DNA from: Nocardia rhizosphaerihabitans
Lineage (GTDB): Bacteria > Actinomycetota > Actinomycetes > Mycobacteriales > Mycobacteriaceae
DNA: 64,000 bases
Direction of reading: 5' to 3'
NCBI RefSeq assembly: GCF_014646295.1
Contig: NZ_BMNE01000006.1
Span: 62,001 to 126,000, forward strand
Numbering within the stretch: the first letter of the stretch is position 1; each line of letters begins with the position of its first letter. The notes below the pieces were generated by a model. The model was not told the DNA's origin and did no database searches. It saw only the letters and a list, made by a program, of their open reading frames with translations. The position numbers and the translations under genes are program-made. Shown in pieces: positions 32,949-41,313 of the stretch.

Positions 32949-33976
32949 TGACCGCTCGACCCACGGCAGCAGATCTGCCCACCGCCGTCGTCCCCGTGCT
33001 GCGCGACGGATTTCCCGGCGCGGACTCCGCCCGGGTGTCGAACTGGTCGGCCAGCCCGCGCGGGCTGGCGACCGAGACCTTCCTGTTCGACCTCGAACGC
33101 GACGACGCCGAGCCGGTGTCGCTGGTGCTGCGCCGCCCGCCCGAGGTGGCGTTGTTTCCCGACTACGACCTGCTGCGACAGGTGCTGGTCATGCGTCGGC
33201 TCGCCGATACCGGCCTGCCGGTTCCCGTCGTCCGCTGGCTGGATCGTGGCACCGACGCCCTCGGCAGTCCATACTTCGTGATGGACCGGATCGAGGGCAG
33301 CGCCCCCGGTGACCTGCCGTCCTATCATTCGGCCGGGCTGTACTTCGACGCCGAGCCCGCCGATCGGGCGACGATGTGGTGGGGCTGCGTCGACACCATC
33401 GCCGATATCCACCAGCTCGACTGGCGCGCCCTGAATCTGGACTTCCTGTCGTTTCCGCAATTCGGGACCGCGCCGCTCGAGCAGATGATCGGCTATGTCG
33501 ACGCCGCGCTCGGCTGGGCGTCCACCACCCAGCCGCCCGCGCTGCGCCGGGCCGTGGACTGGCTGCGCGCCAATCTGTACGAACCCGAGCACGTGACGCT
33601 GTGCTGGGGCGACGCCCGCATGTCGAACATCCTCTACGACACCGAATTCCGGGTCACCGGCGTGCTCGACTGGGAGATCGCCTACATCGGCGACCACGAA
33701 GCCGACCTCGCCTGGATGCTGTTCCTGGACTGGGCGTGTTCGGAATTCCAGGACACCGAACGACTTCCGGGCACGCCGACCCGGGAGGAGACCATCGCGC
33801 GGTACGAGGAGCGCAGTGGGATGAAGGTGCGCAACCTGCGCTACAACGAGATTCTGGCGGCCGTCCTGCTCAGCATCCCGCTGCTGCGGATGGCGCACCG
33901 GCTACAGCTGCCGCCGGAGATCGATGTGACCGCGTTCTGCGCTCAGCGGATCGAGCAGTTGCTGGCCGAGGATTAG
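32948..33976 (+). CDS. APH/ChoK-type phosphotransferase family protein
   Basis: 342 aa. Kinase-like fold: RRPPEVALFPDYDLLRQVLV near residue 60, catalytic segment LCWGDARMSNILYDTEFR near 218 (aspartate loop) and metal-binding VLDWEIAYIGDHEADLAWML near 238. This subgroup (ACAD10 N-terminal-like) is found with acyl-CoA dehydrogenases and may phosphorylate a hydroxyacyl or alcohol intermediate. It overlaps the upstream DUF gene by one base and precedes the TetR/LLM catabolic cluster. Confidence 0.88.
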   Translation: MTARPTAADLPTAVVPVLRDGFPGADSARVSNWSASPRGLATETFLFDLERDDAEPVSLVLRRPPEVALFPDYDLLRQVLVMRRLADTGLPVPVVRWLDRGTDALGSPYFVMDRIEGSAPGDLPSYHSAGLYFDAEPADRATMWWGCVDTIADIHQLDWRALNLDFLSFPQFGTAPLEQMIGYVDAALGWASTTQPPALRRAVDWLRANLYEPEHVTLCWGDARMSNILYDTEFRVTGVLDWEIAYIGDHEADLAWMLFLDWACSEFQDTERLPGTPTREETIARYEERSGMKVRNLRYNEILAAVLLSIPLLRMAHRLQLPPEIDVTAFCAQRIEQLLAED

Positions 33977-34010
33977 GTGTGGTCACGGGTCGCGGCGGCT
34001 CCGAATAACG

Positions 34011-34028
34011 TTACAGTTTAGTATGTAA
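34011..34028. promoter_or_regulatory. TetR operator overlapping the tetR start
   Basis: TTACA-GTTTAGTA-TGTAA, preceded by AATAACG. The same arrangement (ATAACGTTACA then TATGTAAT) recurs at 34651-34677. The dyad ends on the A of the ATG at 34028, so the regulator gene may be leaderless and self-repressed. Confidence 0.65.
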
Positions 34029-34615
34029 TGGTGACTTCGGAGACCTCGCCGCGCCCCGGTCGGCCGCGTGACGCCGACAAAGACCTCGCCGTGCTCATCG
34101 CGGCCCGGCAGTTGCTGGCCGAGGTGGGCTACCCGCAGACCACGGTCGTGGCGATCGCCAAGCGCGCCGGGGTGAACTCGCCGGCGATCTACCGGCGCTG
34201 GCCGACTCGGCAAGCTTTGCTGGAGGAGGCCATTCACGGTCCGGGCGCGTACGCGCCGCCCGAGCCGACCGGCGACCTGCGCGCCGACCTGGCGACCTGG
34301 GTGCGCATCTTCCTCGCGCGCGCGGACAGTCCCGCCGCGCGCGCCGGAGTGCCCGGCCTGCTGGCGGATTCGCAGACCGAGGAGGCGCGGCGGCGGTTGC
34401 TGGCGATCGGGGCGCCGGTGCGCAAGGCGTTCGCCGAGTTGCTCGCGGGAGCGGTCGACGACGGCCGGATCGCACCCGGCGCCGATGCTGAACTGGTCTT
34501 CGAAATACTCGCGGGGACAACGACATTCCACGCGCTCTCGCGGGGCGGCGAAGAGGCTGAGCGGTTCGTGTCGAGGATGGCCGACGCGCTGTACGCGCTC
34601 GTGACCGCGGGCTGA
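34028..34615 (+). CDS. TetR-family regulator of the acyl-CoA cluster
   Basis: 195 aa; HTH QTTVVAIAKRAGVNSPAIYR near residues 38-57 followed by RWPTRQALLEEAI. TetR-C class C-terminus (SPAARAGVPGLLADSQTEEA) similar to the regulator at 31099. No ribosome site is visible; an AT-rich operator runs into the start. It stands before the LLM-crotonase-ACAD-SMP30 genes. A sister operator is placed before the LLM gene, so it probably controls that cluster. Confidence 0.9.
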   Translation: MVTSETSPRPGRPRDADKDLAVLIAARQLLAEVGYPQTTVVAIAKRAGVNSPAIYRRWPTRQALLEEAIHGPGAYAPPEPTGDLRADLATWVRIFLARADSPAARAGVPGLLADSQTEEARRRLLAIGAPVRKAFAELLAGAVDDGRIAPGADAELVFEILAGTTTFHALSRGGEEAERFVSRMADALYALVTAG

Positions 34616-34657
34616 CCCCCGTGAGGAAGTGTGACTCACGGCACCGGTTCGATAACG

Positions 34658-34675
34658 TTACATGCTACTATGTAA
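34658..34675. promoter_or_regulatory. Sister TetR operator before the LLM gene
   Basis: Perfect dyad TTACAT-GCTACT-ATGTAA inside ATAACGTTACAT...ATGTAATT. It shares spacing and flanks with 34011-34028. Position is 38 bp before the ATG at 34713. Confidence 0.7.
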
Positions 34676-34712
34676 TTATGATCGCAGTGCTTCCGCAGTT
34701 CACGGCGGATCG

Positions 34713-35726
34713 ATGAAGGTCGATCTCCAGCTCAACGGTCGTCCCGACGAAGCCGTCTCGCGGGCAGCCGAATTGATCGCGTGCGGCGCCGACGGTCTGT
34801 TCACGTTCGAAGGCCCCCACGATGTCTTCCTCCCGCTGACCCTGGCGGCGACCGGTGCCGAACCCGTCGACCTGATGACCAATGTCGCCATCGCCCTCCC
34901 GCGCAGCCCGATGCACCTGGCGCACACCGCCTACGACCTGCAGCTGCTCAGTCGCGGCCGGTTCCGGCTCGGCCTGGGGTCGCAGACCCGCGCGCACATC
35001 GACAAGCGGTACGGCGGCGAGTGGTCGCGGCCCGCGGCGCGGATGCGCGAGGTCGTCCTGGCGGTCAAGGCCATCCTCGGCTCCTGGCAGCATGGCACCC
35101 CGTTGCGCTTCGAGGGCGAATTCACCCGGCACACCCTGATGCCGCCTACCTTCGATCCCGGCCCCAATCCCTATGGGGTGCCGGAGATCTGCCTCGGCGC
35201 GCTCGGCCCGATCATGACCAGAACCGCCGCCGAGGTGGCCGACGGGCTGCTGGTCATGCCGTTCAACAGTTCCCGCCATTTCGCCGAGCGCACCCTGCCC
35301 GCGATCGAGGAAGGTCTCACACGTGCGGGCCGCGATGCCGCGGACCTGGCGATCTATCCGCAGGTGATCGTCGCGATGGGCCGGACCGCAGGCGAACTCG
35401 AGGCCGCCGCCGTCGGTGTTCGTCGGCTGCTCGCCTTCTACGGGTCGACGCCCGCCTACCGGCCGGTCCTCGATGTCGAGGGCTGGGGTGAGCTCCAGCC
35501 CGCACTGAACGCGCTGTCCAAGCGCGGCGAGGTCACCGCCATGACCGAGCTGATCGATCACCGGATGCTGCGGACCCTTGCCGTCTATGGCACGCCCGAG
35601 GAGTGCGCCGCCGAGATCGTGGCGAGATTCGGTGCGGTCGCCGAGCGGATCTGCTGCTATTTCCCGGGTTACCCCGTCGCCGACGCGCACATCCGGGACC
35701 TGGTCACCGAATTGCAGGTCGCATGA
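34713..35726 (+). CDS. F420-type LLM-class oxidoreductase
   Basis: 337 aa. Luciferase-like monooxygenase TIM barrel: ADGLFTFEGPHDVFLPLTLA near residue 28, LLSRGRFRLGLGSQTRAHID near 78, RPAARMREVVLAVKAIL near 107 and the C-terminal barrel end LRTLAVYGTPEECAAEIVAR. It resembles the F420-dependent family found with steroid/isoprenoid gene sets. The ATG at 34713 has only a weak GCGGA upstream; earlier starts lie in the operator. Its TGA overlaps the ATG of the crotonase gene. Confidence 0.87.
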   Translation: MKVDLQLNGRPDEAVSRAAELIACGADGLFTFEGPHDVFLPLTLAATGAEPVDLMTNVAIALPRSPMHLAHTAYDLQLLSRGRFRLGLGSQTRAHIDKRYGGEWSRPAARMREVVLAVKAILGSWQHGTPLRFEGEFTRHTLMPPTFDPGPNPYGVPEICLGALGPIMTRTAAEVADGLLVMPFNSSRHFAERTLPAIEEGLTRAGRDAADLAIYPQVIVAMGRTAGELEAAAVGVRRLLAFYGSTPAYRPVLDVEGWGELQPALNALSKRGEVTAMTELIDHRMLRTLAVYGTPEECAAEIVARFGAVAERICCYFPGYPVADAHIRDLVTELQVA

Positions 35727-36535
35727 GCGAGGTGGAGATCGACATCGCCGACGGTGTCGCGGTGGTGACCTTGAACCGGCCGCAGCGCCGTAATGCTTTC
35801 ACCGCCGCGATGGGTCGTGCCCTCGGCAGGGCCTACCGCGCTCTGGATGCCGACGACACGGTCCGGGTCATCGTCCTGACCGGCACCGCCCCGGCCTTCT
35901 GCGCCGGAGCGGATCTGGGTGGCGGCGCGACGACCTTCGACCAGCCCGACCGCACGGCCTTTTCCGCGTCCCCGGTCGACCCGCCTGCCTTCGCCCTGCG
36001 AAAACCGGTGATCGCCGCGGTGAACGGGCACGCGGTCGGCATCGGGCTGACCCTGGCGATGCAGGCCGATGTCCGCCTGGTCGCCGACGACGCCCGCTAC
36101 GCCATTCCGCAGGTGCGCCTCGGCGTCGTGCCCGACGCGATGGCGCACTGGACCGTGGCCAAGGTGGCGGGACTTTCGGTCGCGGCCGACATCCTGTTGT
36201 CGGGCCGCACTTTCGACGGCGCTGAGGCGGTCCGGCTCGGCCTCGCGGCCCGCAGCCTGCCCGCCGCCGACGTACTCCCCGCCGCCCTCGCGATGGCCAC
36301 CGACATGGCCACCAATGTCGCACCGATGTCGGCGGCATTGAGCAAGAGACTGCTGTGGGACACCGCGATCCACGGCTACGACCCCACCCGCGTCGCCGAC
36401 CTCGAAACCGATCTGCACCTGCGGGTGATGGGTAGCCCCGATGCCACGGAGGGAATGCGCGCCCGGCTCGACCACCGCACACCGGTGTGGTCGGCCCGGC
36501 TGTCGAGCGAGTGGCAGGACCTGCCGCGGTCGTGA
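35723..36535 (+). CDS. Enoyl-CoA hydratase/isomerase
   Basis: 270 aa crotonase. VAVVTLNRPQRRNAFTAAMG near residue 12, VIVLTGTAPAFCAGADLGGG near 50 (oxyanion hole), VIAAVNGHAVGIGLTLAMQA near 95 and VRLGVVPDAMAHWTVAKVAG near 130. The catalytic Glu position of hydratases is D or another residue (VPDAMAHW), so isomerase or other crotonase chemistry is possible. Coupled by ATGA to the LLM gene; 30 bp before the double acyl-CoA dehydrogenase. Confidence 0.9.
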   Translation: MSEVEIDIADGVAVVTLNRPQRRNAFTAAMGRALGRAYRALDADDTVRVIVLTGTAPAFCAGADLGGGATTFDQPDRTAFSASPVDPPAFALRKPVIAAVNGHAVGIGLTLAMQADVRLVADDARYAIPQVRLGVVPDAMAHWTVAKVAGLSVAADILLSGRTFDGAEAVRLGLAARSLPAADVLPAALAMATDMATNVAPMSAALSKRLLWDTAIHGYDPTRVADLETDLHLRVMGSPDATEGMRARLDHRTPVWSARLSSEWQDLPRS

Positions 36536-36565
36536 CCTTCCGGTCGCACTCGAAAGGAGTTCCAG

Positions 36566-38815
36566 ATGTCCCTAGCCGTAGACGCAGACCAGCAGGCACT
36601 GGCGGAATCGGTCGCCGCGTTCGCGCGCAAGATCGCCCCGCTCTCGCAGACGCGCGAGCACCTGTCCGACTACGCAGCCGGGACTATGCCCACCGAGGTG
36701 TGGACGGCACTGTGCGAGCAGGGCCTACACGCGCTGCACCTGCCCGCGGCCTACGGCGGCGACGAATGCGGACTGGCCACACTCGCGGTCGCCGTCGAGC
36801 AACTGAGCACAGCCCTGTTTCCCGGCCCGTACCTGCCGACAGTGACCGCGAGCGCACTCGCCATGGCGGCAACAGACGCCCAGGCACTACTGACAGCCTT
36901 CGGCGCGGGCATGACCGGATCGGTTGCCACCGGCCCTGACCTGCTGGCCACCCGCGACGGCGACGGCTGGGTCGTGTCTGGGACTTCCGAGCCGGCACTC
37001 GGGCTGCCCGGCGCCCAGCGAGTGGTGGTGCGCGCCGCCATCGACGGCGATCCAGAAGTGAGCCTGTGGTTCTGGTTCGACCCTGCCGATCCTTCCGTTC
37101 CCGGCAGTGAGGTTCCCGCGGTTCGGCTGACCATCGCCGAAGCCGTCGACCTGACCCGATCGGTCGGGCGCGCCGCTTTCGACGCCTATCGGGTGGATCC
37201 GGCGCGGGTGCTCGACGGCATCGACGCCGCACCCGCACAGTTGTGGACGACCACGCTGGCCGCGGCGGAAGCGACCGGAATCTGCCGCTGGTGCCTGGAC
37301 ACCACCGTCGACTACATCCGTGTCCGCAACCAATTCGGCCGTCCGATCGGCAGTTTCCAAGCGGTCCAGCACAAGACGGCACTCATGCTGGTCCGGGCCG
37401 AGGTGGCGAGCGCGGTGACCTGGGACGCGGCCCGCGCCGAGAGCCAACCGGCCGAGCAGCGATTCCTCGCCGCGGCGAGCGCCGCGCTGACCGCGCTGCC
37501 CGCCGCCATCGATCAGGCGGTGGACTGCGTCAGCATGCTCGGTGGCATCGGATTCACCTGGGAACACGACGCCCACCTGTACTGGCGACGCGCGATCGCA
37601 CTGGCCGCCGGGGTCGGCGGCGAGGACGCGGCGGCCCGCGAGCTGGGGGAGCGGTGCTTGCGCGCCGATCGTGACTTCGCGTTCGTCACCGCCGAGACGT
37701 TGCCGGCGTTGCGCGCCACCGTCGGCGCCGTGCTGGACGAGGTTCTCGCGCTGCCCGACGACGAAATCCCCACGGCGGGTTGGGCTCCCGCGCGAGGTGC
37801 GTCTCGGCGGGCTCGGCTGGCCGCCGACGGCTTGGTCGCCCCGCACTACCCACCGCCGTACGGACTCGGCGCCGGTCCGGCCGAACAGGCCGTGATCGCC
37901 GAGGAATTCGCGCGCCGCGACCTGACCCAGCCCGAACTCGGCATCGGCGGCTGGGTGCTGCCCACCCTGATCGAACACGGTGACGACGAGCAGCGCGCGC
38001 GGTTCGTCACCGACACCCTGCTCGGCAAGATCATCTGGTGTCAGCTGTTCTCCGAGCCCGGCGCGGGCTCCGACCTGGCCGGGCTGTCCACCGCCGCACG
38101 CAAGGTGGACGGCGGGTGGGTGATCACCGGGCAGAAGGTATGGAATTCCCAAGCCGTGGAAGCGGACTGGGCCGTCTGCCTGGCCCGCACCGATGCCACC
38201 GTGCCCAAACACGCCGGCCTGACGTACTTCCTGATTCCGATGGATGCCGACGGTGTCGACGTCCGCCCGCTGCGGCAGGTCACCGGAATCTGGGAATTCA
38301 ACGAGGTCTTCCTCGACGAGGTCTTCGTGCCCGACAGTCAGGTGGTCGCGAACCCCGGTGACGGTTGGCGGATCGCGGTCACCACCCTGTCCAACGAACG
38401 ACTCGCCATGGGCTCGGCCACCTTCGGCCACGGCTCCAGCGCCCTGGTGCGCCGCCTCCTGGAATCCGGCGATCACGCGGGCACCCGCGACGACGCGGTG
38501 CGCGTGCTCGGCCGCAACGCCGCGCTCGAGCTCTCGGTCGCCGCGCTCAATCTGCGCAATGCCGTGACCAGGATGAACGGCACCCCCGTCGGCAACAGCT
38601 CCGGTAACAGCGTCCGCAAGGTCTGGCATGCCATCGCCCAGCGCGACGCCTCTCGCGCGCTGGTCTCGGTCCTGGGCCCCCGCGCCGCCGTCGGCCACCC
38701 CGAACAGCCCTACACCTTCGACTTCCTCGGTCTGCCCGCCATCCTCTTCGGCGGCGGCACGATCGAGATCCAGCTCGACATCATCGCCCGTCGCGTGCTG
38801 AGTCTGCCCCGATGA
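36566..38815 (+). CDS. Fused double acyl-CoA dehydrogenase
   Basis: 749 aa, twice the normal length. Residues 1-360 are one ACAD unit ending with VDCVSMLGGIGFTWEHDAHL. Residues about 385-745 are a second: WCQLFSEPGAGSDLAGLSTA near 490, then KVWNSQAVEADWAVCLARTD and VLSLPR at the end. In steroid side-chain catabolism of mycolata, paired ACAD genes make heterotetramers; here both partners are in one chain. FAD sites and the catalytic base should lie in only some half-sites. AAAGGAG lies before the ATG. Its stop overlaps the SMP-30 start. Confidence 0.9.
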   Translation: MSLAVDADQQALAESVAAFARKIAPLSQTREHLSDYAAGTMPTEVWTALCEQGLHALHLPAAYGGDECGLATLAVAVEQLSTALFPGPYLPTVTASALAMAATDAQALLTAFGAGMTGSVATGPDLLATRDGDGWVVSGTSEPALGLPGAQRVVVRAAIDGDPEVSLWFWFDPADPSVPGSEVPAVRLTIAEAVDLTRSVGRAAFDAYRVDPARVLDGIDAAPAQLWTTTLAAAEATGICRWCLDTTVDYIRVRNQFGRPIGSFQAVQHKTALMLVRAEVASAVTWDAARAESQPAEQRFLAAASAALTALPAAIDQAVDCVSMLGGIGFTWEHDAHLYWRRAIALAAGVGGEDAAARELGERCLRADRDFAFVTAETLPALRATVGAVLDEVLALPDDEIPTAGWAPARGASRRARLAADGLVAPHYPPPYGLGAGPAEQAVIAEEFARRDLTQPELGIGGWVLPTLIEHGDDEQRARFVTDTLLGKIIWCQLFSEPGAGSDLAGLSTAARKVDGGWVITGQKVWNSQAVEADWAVCLARTDATVPKHAGLTYFLIPMDADGVDVRPLRQVTGIWEFNEVFLDEVFVPDSQVVANPGDGWRIAVTTLSNERLAMGSATFGHGSSALVRRLLESGDHAGTRDDAVRVLGRNAALELSVAALNLRNAVTRMNGTPVGNSSGNSVRKVWHAIAQRDASRALVSVLGPRAAVGHPEQPYTFDFLGLPAILFGGGTIEIQLDIIARRVLSLPR

Positions 38816-39648
38816 CAGGACGATTCGGCGACGGCCCGCTGCGCGTCGAGGTCGTGGCCGACGGACTCGGATTCGTCGAAGGCCCGGCCGTCCTCCCGGA
38901 CGGCCGGATCGCGCTGGTCTCGATGAGCCGGGGCAGTGTCCTGATCCTGGACCCCGACGGCACCGTCGCCGCCGAGCACCGCACCGGCGGCGGCCCCAAC
39001 GGCCTCGCCGTCGGCGCCGACGGCGCACTGTACGTCGCGCAGAACGGCGGTCGCTTCGCCGCCCGCAGCACCGCCGCACCGGGCATCCAGGTCATCCGCG
39101 ACGGCCATATCGACTACGCGTTCCGTGGCCTGGAATCACCGAACGATCTGGTCTTCGGACCCGACGGCCGACTGTGGGTCACCGATTCCCGCGCCGACGC
39201 CGACTTCCGGCACCCGGAGACCACCTCACCCGGCCAGGTCTGGGCCATCGACATCGATACCGGCCGACCCGAGCTGATGGCGCAAGGCCCGATCTTCGTC
39301 AACGGCATCGGCTTCAGCCCCGGCCGCCACACCCTGTACGTCACCGAAACAGCGCACGCCCACGTCACCGCCTACCCCCTCGTCGCCGGTGCCCTCGGAC
39401 CCGGCCGAATCCTCGCCACCCTCCCGACTGCGCACCCGGACGGACTCGCCATCGACCCCATGGGCCGCCTGTGGATCGCCACCACCACCGGCGACCGCAT
39501 CGACGTCCTCACCCCCGAGGGCATCCCCCTGACCCAGCACCCCCTCCCGCCACGCAGCATGCCGACCAATGTCTGCCTCGCCCCCGGCCCAGCGCTGTTC
39601 GTCACCGCCGCGGGCACCGGCAGCTTGCTCCGACTCACCCCCGAGTGA
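38812..39648 (+). CDS. SMP-30/gluconolactonase-like beta-propeller hydrolase
   Basis: 278 aa. Six-bladed SMP-30/LRE pattern: DGLGFVEGPAVLPDGRIALV at residue 18, GPNGLAVGADGALYVAQNGG near 65, SPNDLVFGPDGRLWVTDSRA near 105, NGIGFSPGRHTLYVTETAHA near 165 and HPDGLAIDPMGRLWIATTTG near 210. It probably hydrolyses a lactone or related ester. Coupled to the ACAD gene by ATGA, it ends the catabolic run. Its 3' end (AAGTGSLLRLTPE, stop) has a partial copy at 43968-44012. Confidence 0.9.
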   Translation: MTGRFGDGPLRVEVVADGLGFVEGPAVLPDGRIALVSMSRGSVLILDPDGTVAAEHRTGGGPNGLAVGADGALYVAQNGGRFAARSTAAPGIQVIRDGHIDYAFRGLESPNDLVFGPDGRLWVTDSRADADFRHPETTSPGQVWAIDIDTGRPELMAQGPIFVNGIGFSPGRHTLYVTETAHAHVTAYPLVAGALGPGRILATLPTAHPDGLAIDPMGRLWIATTTGDRIDVLTPEGIPLTQHPLPPRSMPTNVCLAPGPALFVTAAGTGSLLRLTPE

Positions 39649-39651
39649 CGC

Positions 39652-39667
39652 CCGGAACCGCTTCCGG
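39652..39667. terminator. Short hairpin after SMP-30 gene
   Basis: CCGGAA-CCGC-TTCCGG, four bases after the SMP-30 stop and between convergent genes. Small but correctly placed. Confidence 0.4.
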
Positions 39668-39724
39668 CCGGCCGCACCCGGACCGCGCCCTCTCGGTAGT
39701 GGATCACGCTGTGGGGCAACAGGA

Positions 39725-40327
39725 TCAGGCCGAGAGTTGGATGGTCAGGTCGTCGATGTAGGTGCGGAAGAGGTTTGCCATGTCGACGCGCTCGGGGTCG
39801 AGGAGCCATTGCAGTTGCAGGCCGTCCATCATGGCTGAGATCTGGCGGGCGACGGCGGGGGCGTCTATGTCAGGGCGGAAGGTTCCGTCGGTGATGCCGC
39901 CGGCGAGGGCCTCGGCCAGATAGGTTTCCAGGATTCGGTAGCGATTGACCACCCAGGCGCGGGCGGGGTGGTCGCTGGTGACTGCTTCGCTGGTGACGAC
40001 GGTGAAGAGCTGGACCAGGCCGGGGACGTGCATGTTGTGCTCGACCAGGCGGACCAGTTGTTGCAGGGCGTCTTTGCCGCGCAGTTGCCGATTCATGCCG
40101 AGGCGGTCGTAGTCGAGGCGATCACGGTAGTCCAGGACCGCGGCGAGTAGGGCCGCCTTGTTCGGGAAGTAGTGCAGCAGGCCGGTCTGGGAGAGTCCGC
40201 AGCGCGTGGCGATCTCGGCGATCGATGAGTTGTGATAGCCGTTCGCGGCGAAGCTGTGGAGCGCCTGGTCGATGATCTGTTCGCGGCGGTCGTCGCCCCG
40301 TCTCCGGCGTTGGGGATGCGGCGTCAT
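39725..40327 (-). CDS. TetR-family regulator of the hydrolase-GH3 pair
   Basis: 200 aa. HTH NSSIAEIATRCGLSQTGLLH then YFPNKAALLAAVLD. The C-terminus FRPDIDAPAVARQISAMMDG, LQLQWLLDPERVDM is the BetI/TetR-C6 type common beside sugar hydrolase genes in actinomycetes. Divergent from the hydrolase/GH3 operon; two overlapping perfect dyads occupy the gap. Confidence 0.92.
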   Translation of the reverse strand: MTPHPQRRRRGDDRREQIIDQALHSFAANGYHNSSIAEIATRCGLSQTGLLHYFPNKAALLAAVLDYRDRLDYDRLGMNRQLRGKDALQQLVRLVEHNMHVPGLVQLFTVVTSEAVTSDHPARAWVVNRYRILETYLAEALAGGITDGTFRPDIDAPAVARQISAMMDGLQLQWLLDPERVDMANLFRTYIDDLTIQLSA

Positions 40328-40370
40328 GAGGAGCGACAGTAGTCCGAACGGCGGGACCCGCAAACCGGAA

Positions 40371-40407
40371 GGTAACGAATAGATCACGTTACCGAGTGAC
40401 CACTCGG
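40371..40407. promoter_or_regulatory. Overlapping operators between tetR and hydrolase-GH3 operon
   Basis: GGTAACG-AATAGATCA-CGTTACC (40371-40393) is a perfect 7-bp dyad. It overlaps CCGAGTG-AC-CACTCGG (40392-40407), also perfect. They lie 44 bp from the tetR ATG and 55 bp from the hydrolase ATG. One or both should be the TetR site. Confidence 0.7.
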
Positions 40408-40461
40408 GAACCTGGCACACTCGTGTCCGCCATACAGGGACGTGGGATGGAAGGACCGCCG

Positions 40462-41313
40462 ATGACTCGGAGCACTGAGGCGCCGATCGAATCGATCACG
40501 CTGCGGGGTGGCGCGGGTGCGCTCGCCGGATGGGAGGTCACCCCGCCCCCCGGTACGCCGAACCTCGGCACCGTGGTGCTGGTTCCGGGCTTCACCGGCT
40601 CCAAGGATGATTTCGAATTCATGCTCCCGCTGCTCGCGGCAGCCGGGTATCGCGCGGTCGCCTACGACCAGCGCGGCCAGTGGCAGTCCGAGGGGCCCGA
40701 CGATATCTCCGGCTACGCCATGGCCGATTTCGGCGGTGACCTGCACGATGTCGTCGATCAGGTGTCGCCGGACGCGCCAGTGCACCTGGTCGGGCACTCC
40801 TTCGGTGGCTATGTCTCCCGTGTCGCCGTGGTCGAGACGCCCGCACGATTCCGCAGCCTCACGCTGCTGGCTTCGGGCCCTTCCTCGGTCGAGGACATCA
40901 AATTCCCGCCGCCGCAGGTGGTGGCGCAGGTGGTGGAAACCGCTGGTCAGGAATTCCTGTGGCAGCAGATGAGCGATGCCATGGCGGCCGCGGGCCAGAC
41001 GCCATCGCCGGAGCGTGCCGAGTTCCTGCACAACCGCCTCGTGCAGACCAAGAAGGCGAACATCCTCGGCATTCTGAAGTGTATGGGGACCCCGCCGCTG
41101 GCCGATCCCGCCGCGCTGCGCGATGCCGGAGTGCCGCTGCTCGTCGCCTACGGCGACACGAACGACCTGTGGGACCCCGAGGTCCATGAGAATTTCGCTC
41201 GACAGTTGCGGGCCAGGACCGCGGTGTACCCGGGTGTCGGACATGTGCCGAACGAGGATGTCCCCGCGCAGGTAGCGGCCGATCTGGTGAACTTCTGGAC
41301 GGAACCGGCATGA
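40462..41313 (+). CDS. Alpha/beta hydrolase
   Basis: 283 aa. VVLVPGFTGSKDDFEFMLPL near residue 36, VHLVGHSFGGYVSRVAVVET near 110 (nucleophile Ser in GHSFGG), VPLLVAYGDTNDLWDPEVHE near 235 (acid) and VGHVPNEDVPAQ (His). A cytoplasmic esterase/lipase-like enzyme. ATG at 40462 chosen because AAGGA precedes it by 9 bases. Coupled by ATGA to the GH3 gene, so the pair may remove an acyl group and a sugar from one substrate. Confidence 0.88.
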   Translation: MTRSTEAPIESITLRGGAGALAGWEVTPPPGTPNLGTVVLVPGFTGSKDDFEFMLPLLAAAGYRAVAYDQRGQWQSEGPDDISGYAMADFGGDLHDVVDQVSPDAPVHLVGHSFGGYVSRVAVVETPARFRSLTLLASGPSSVEDIKFPPPQVVAQVVETAGQEFLWQQMSDAMAAAGQTPSPERAEFLHNRLVQTKKANILGILKCMGTPPLADPAALRDAGVPLLVAYGDTNDLWDPEVHENFARQLRARTAVYPGVGHVPNEDVPAQVAADLVNFWTEPA

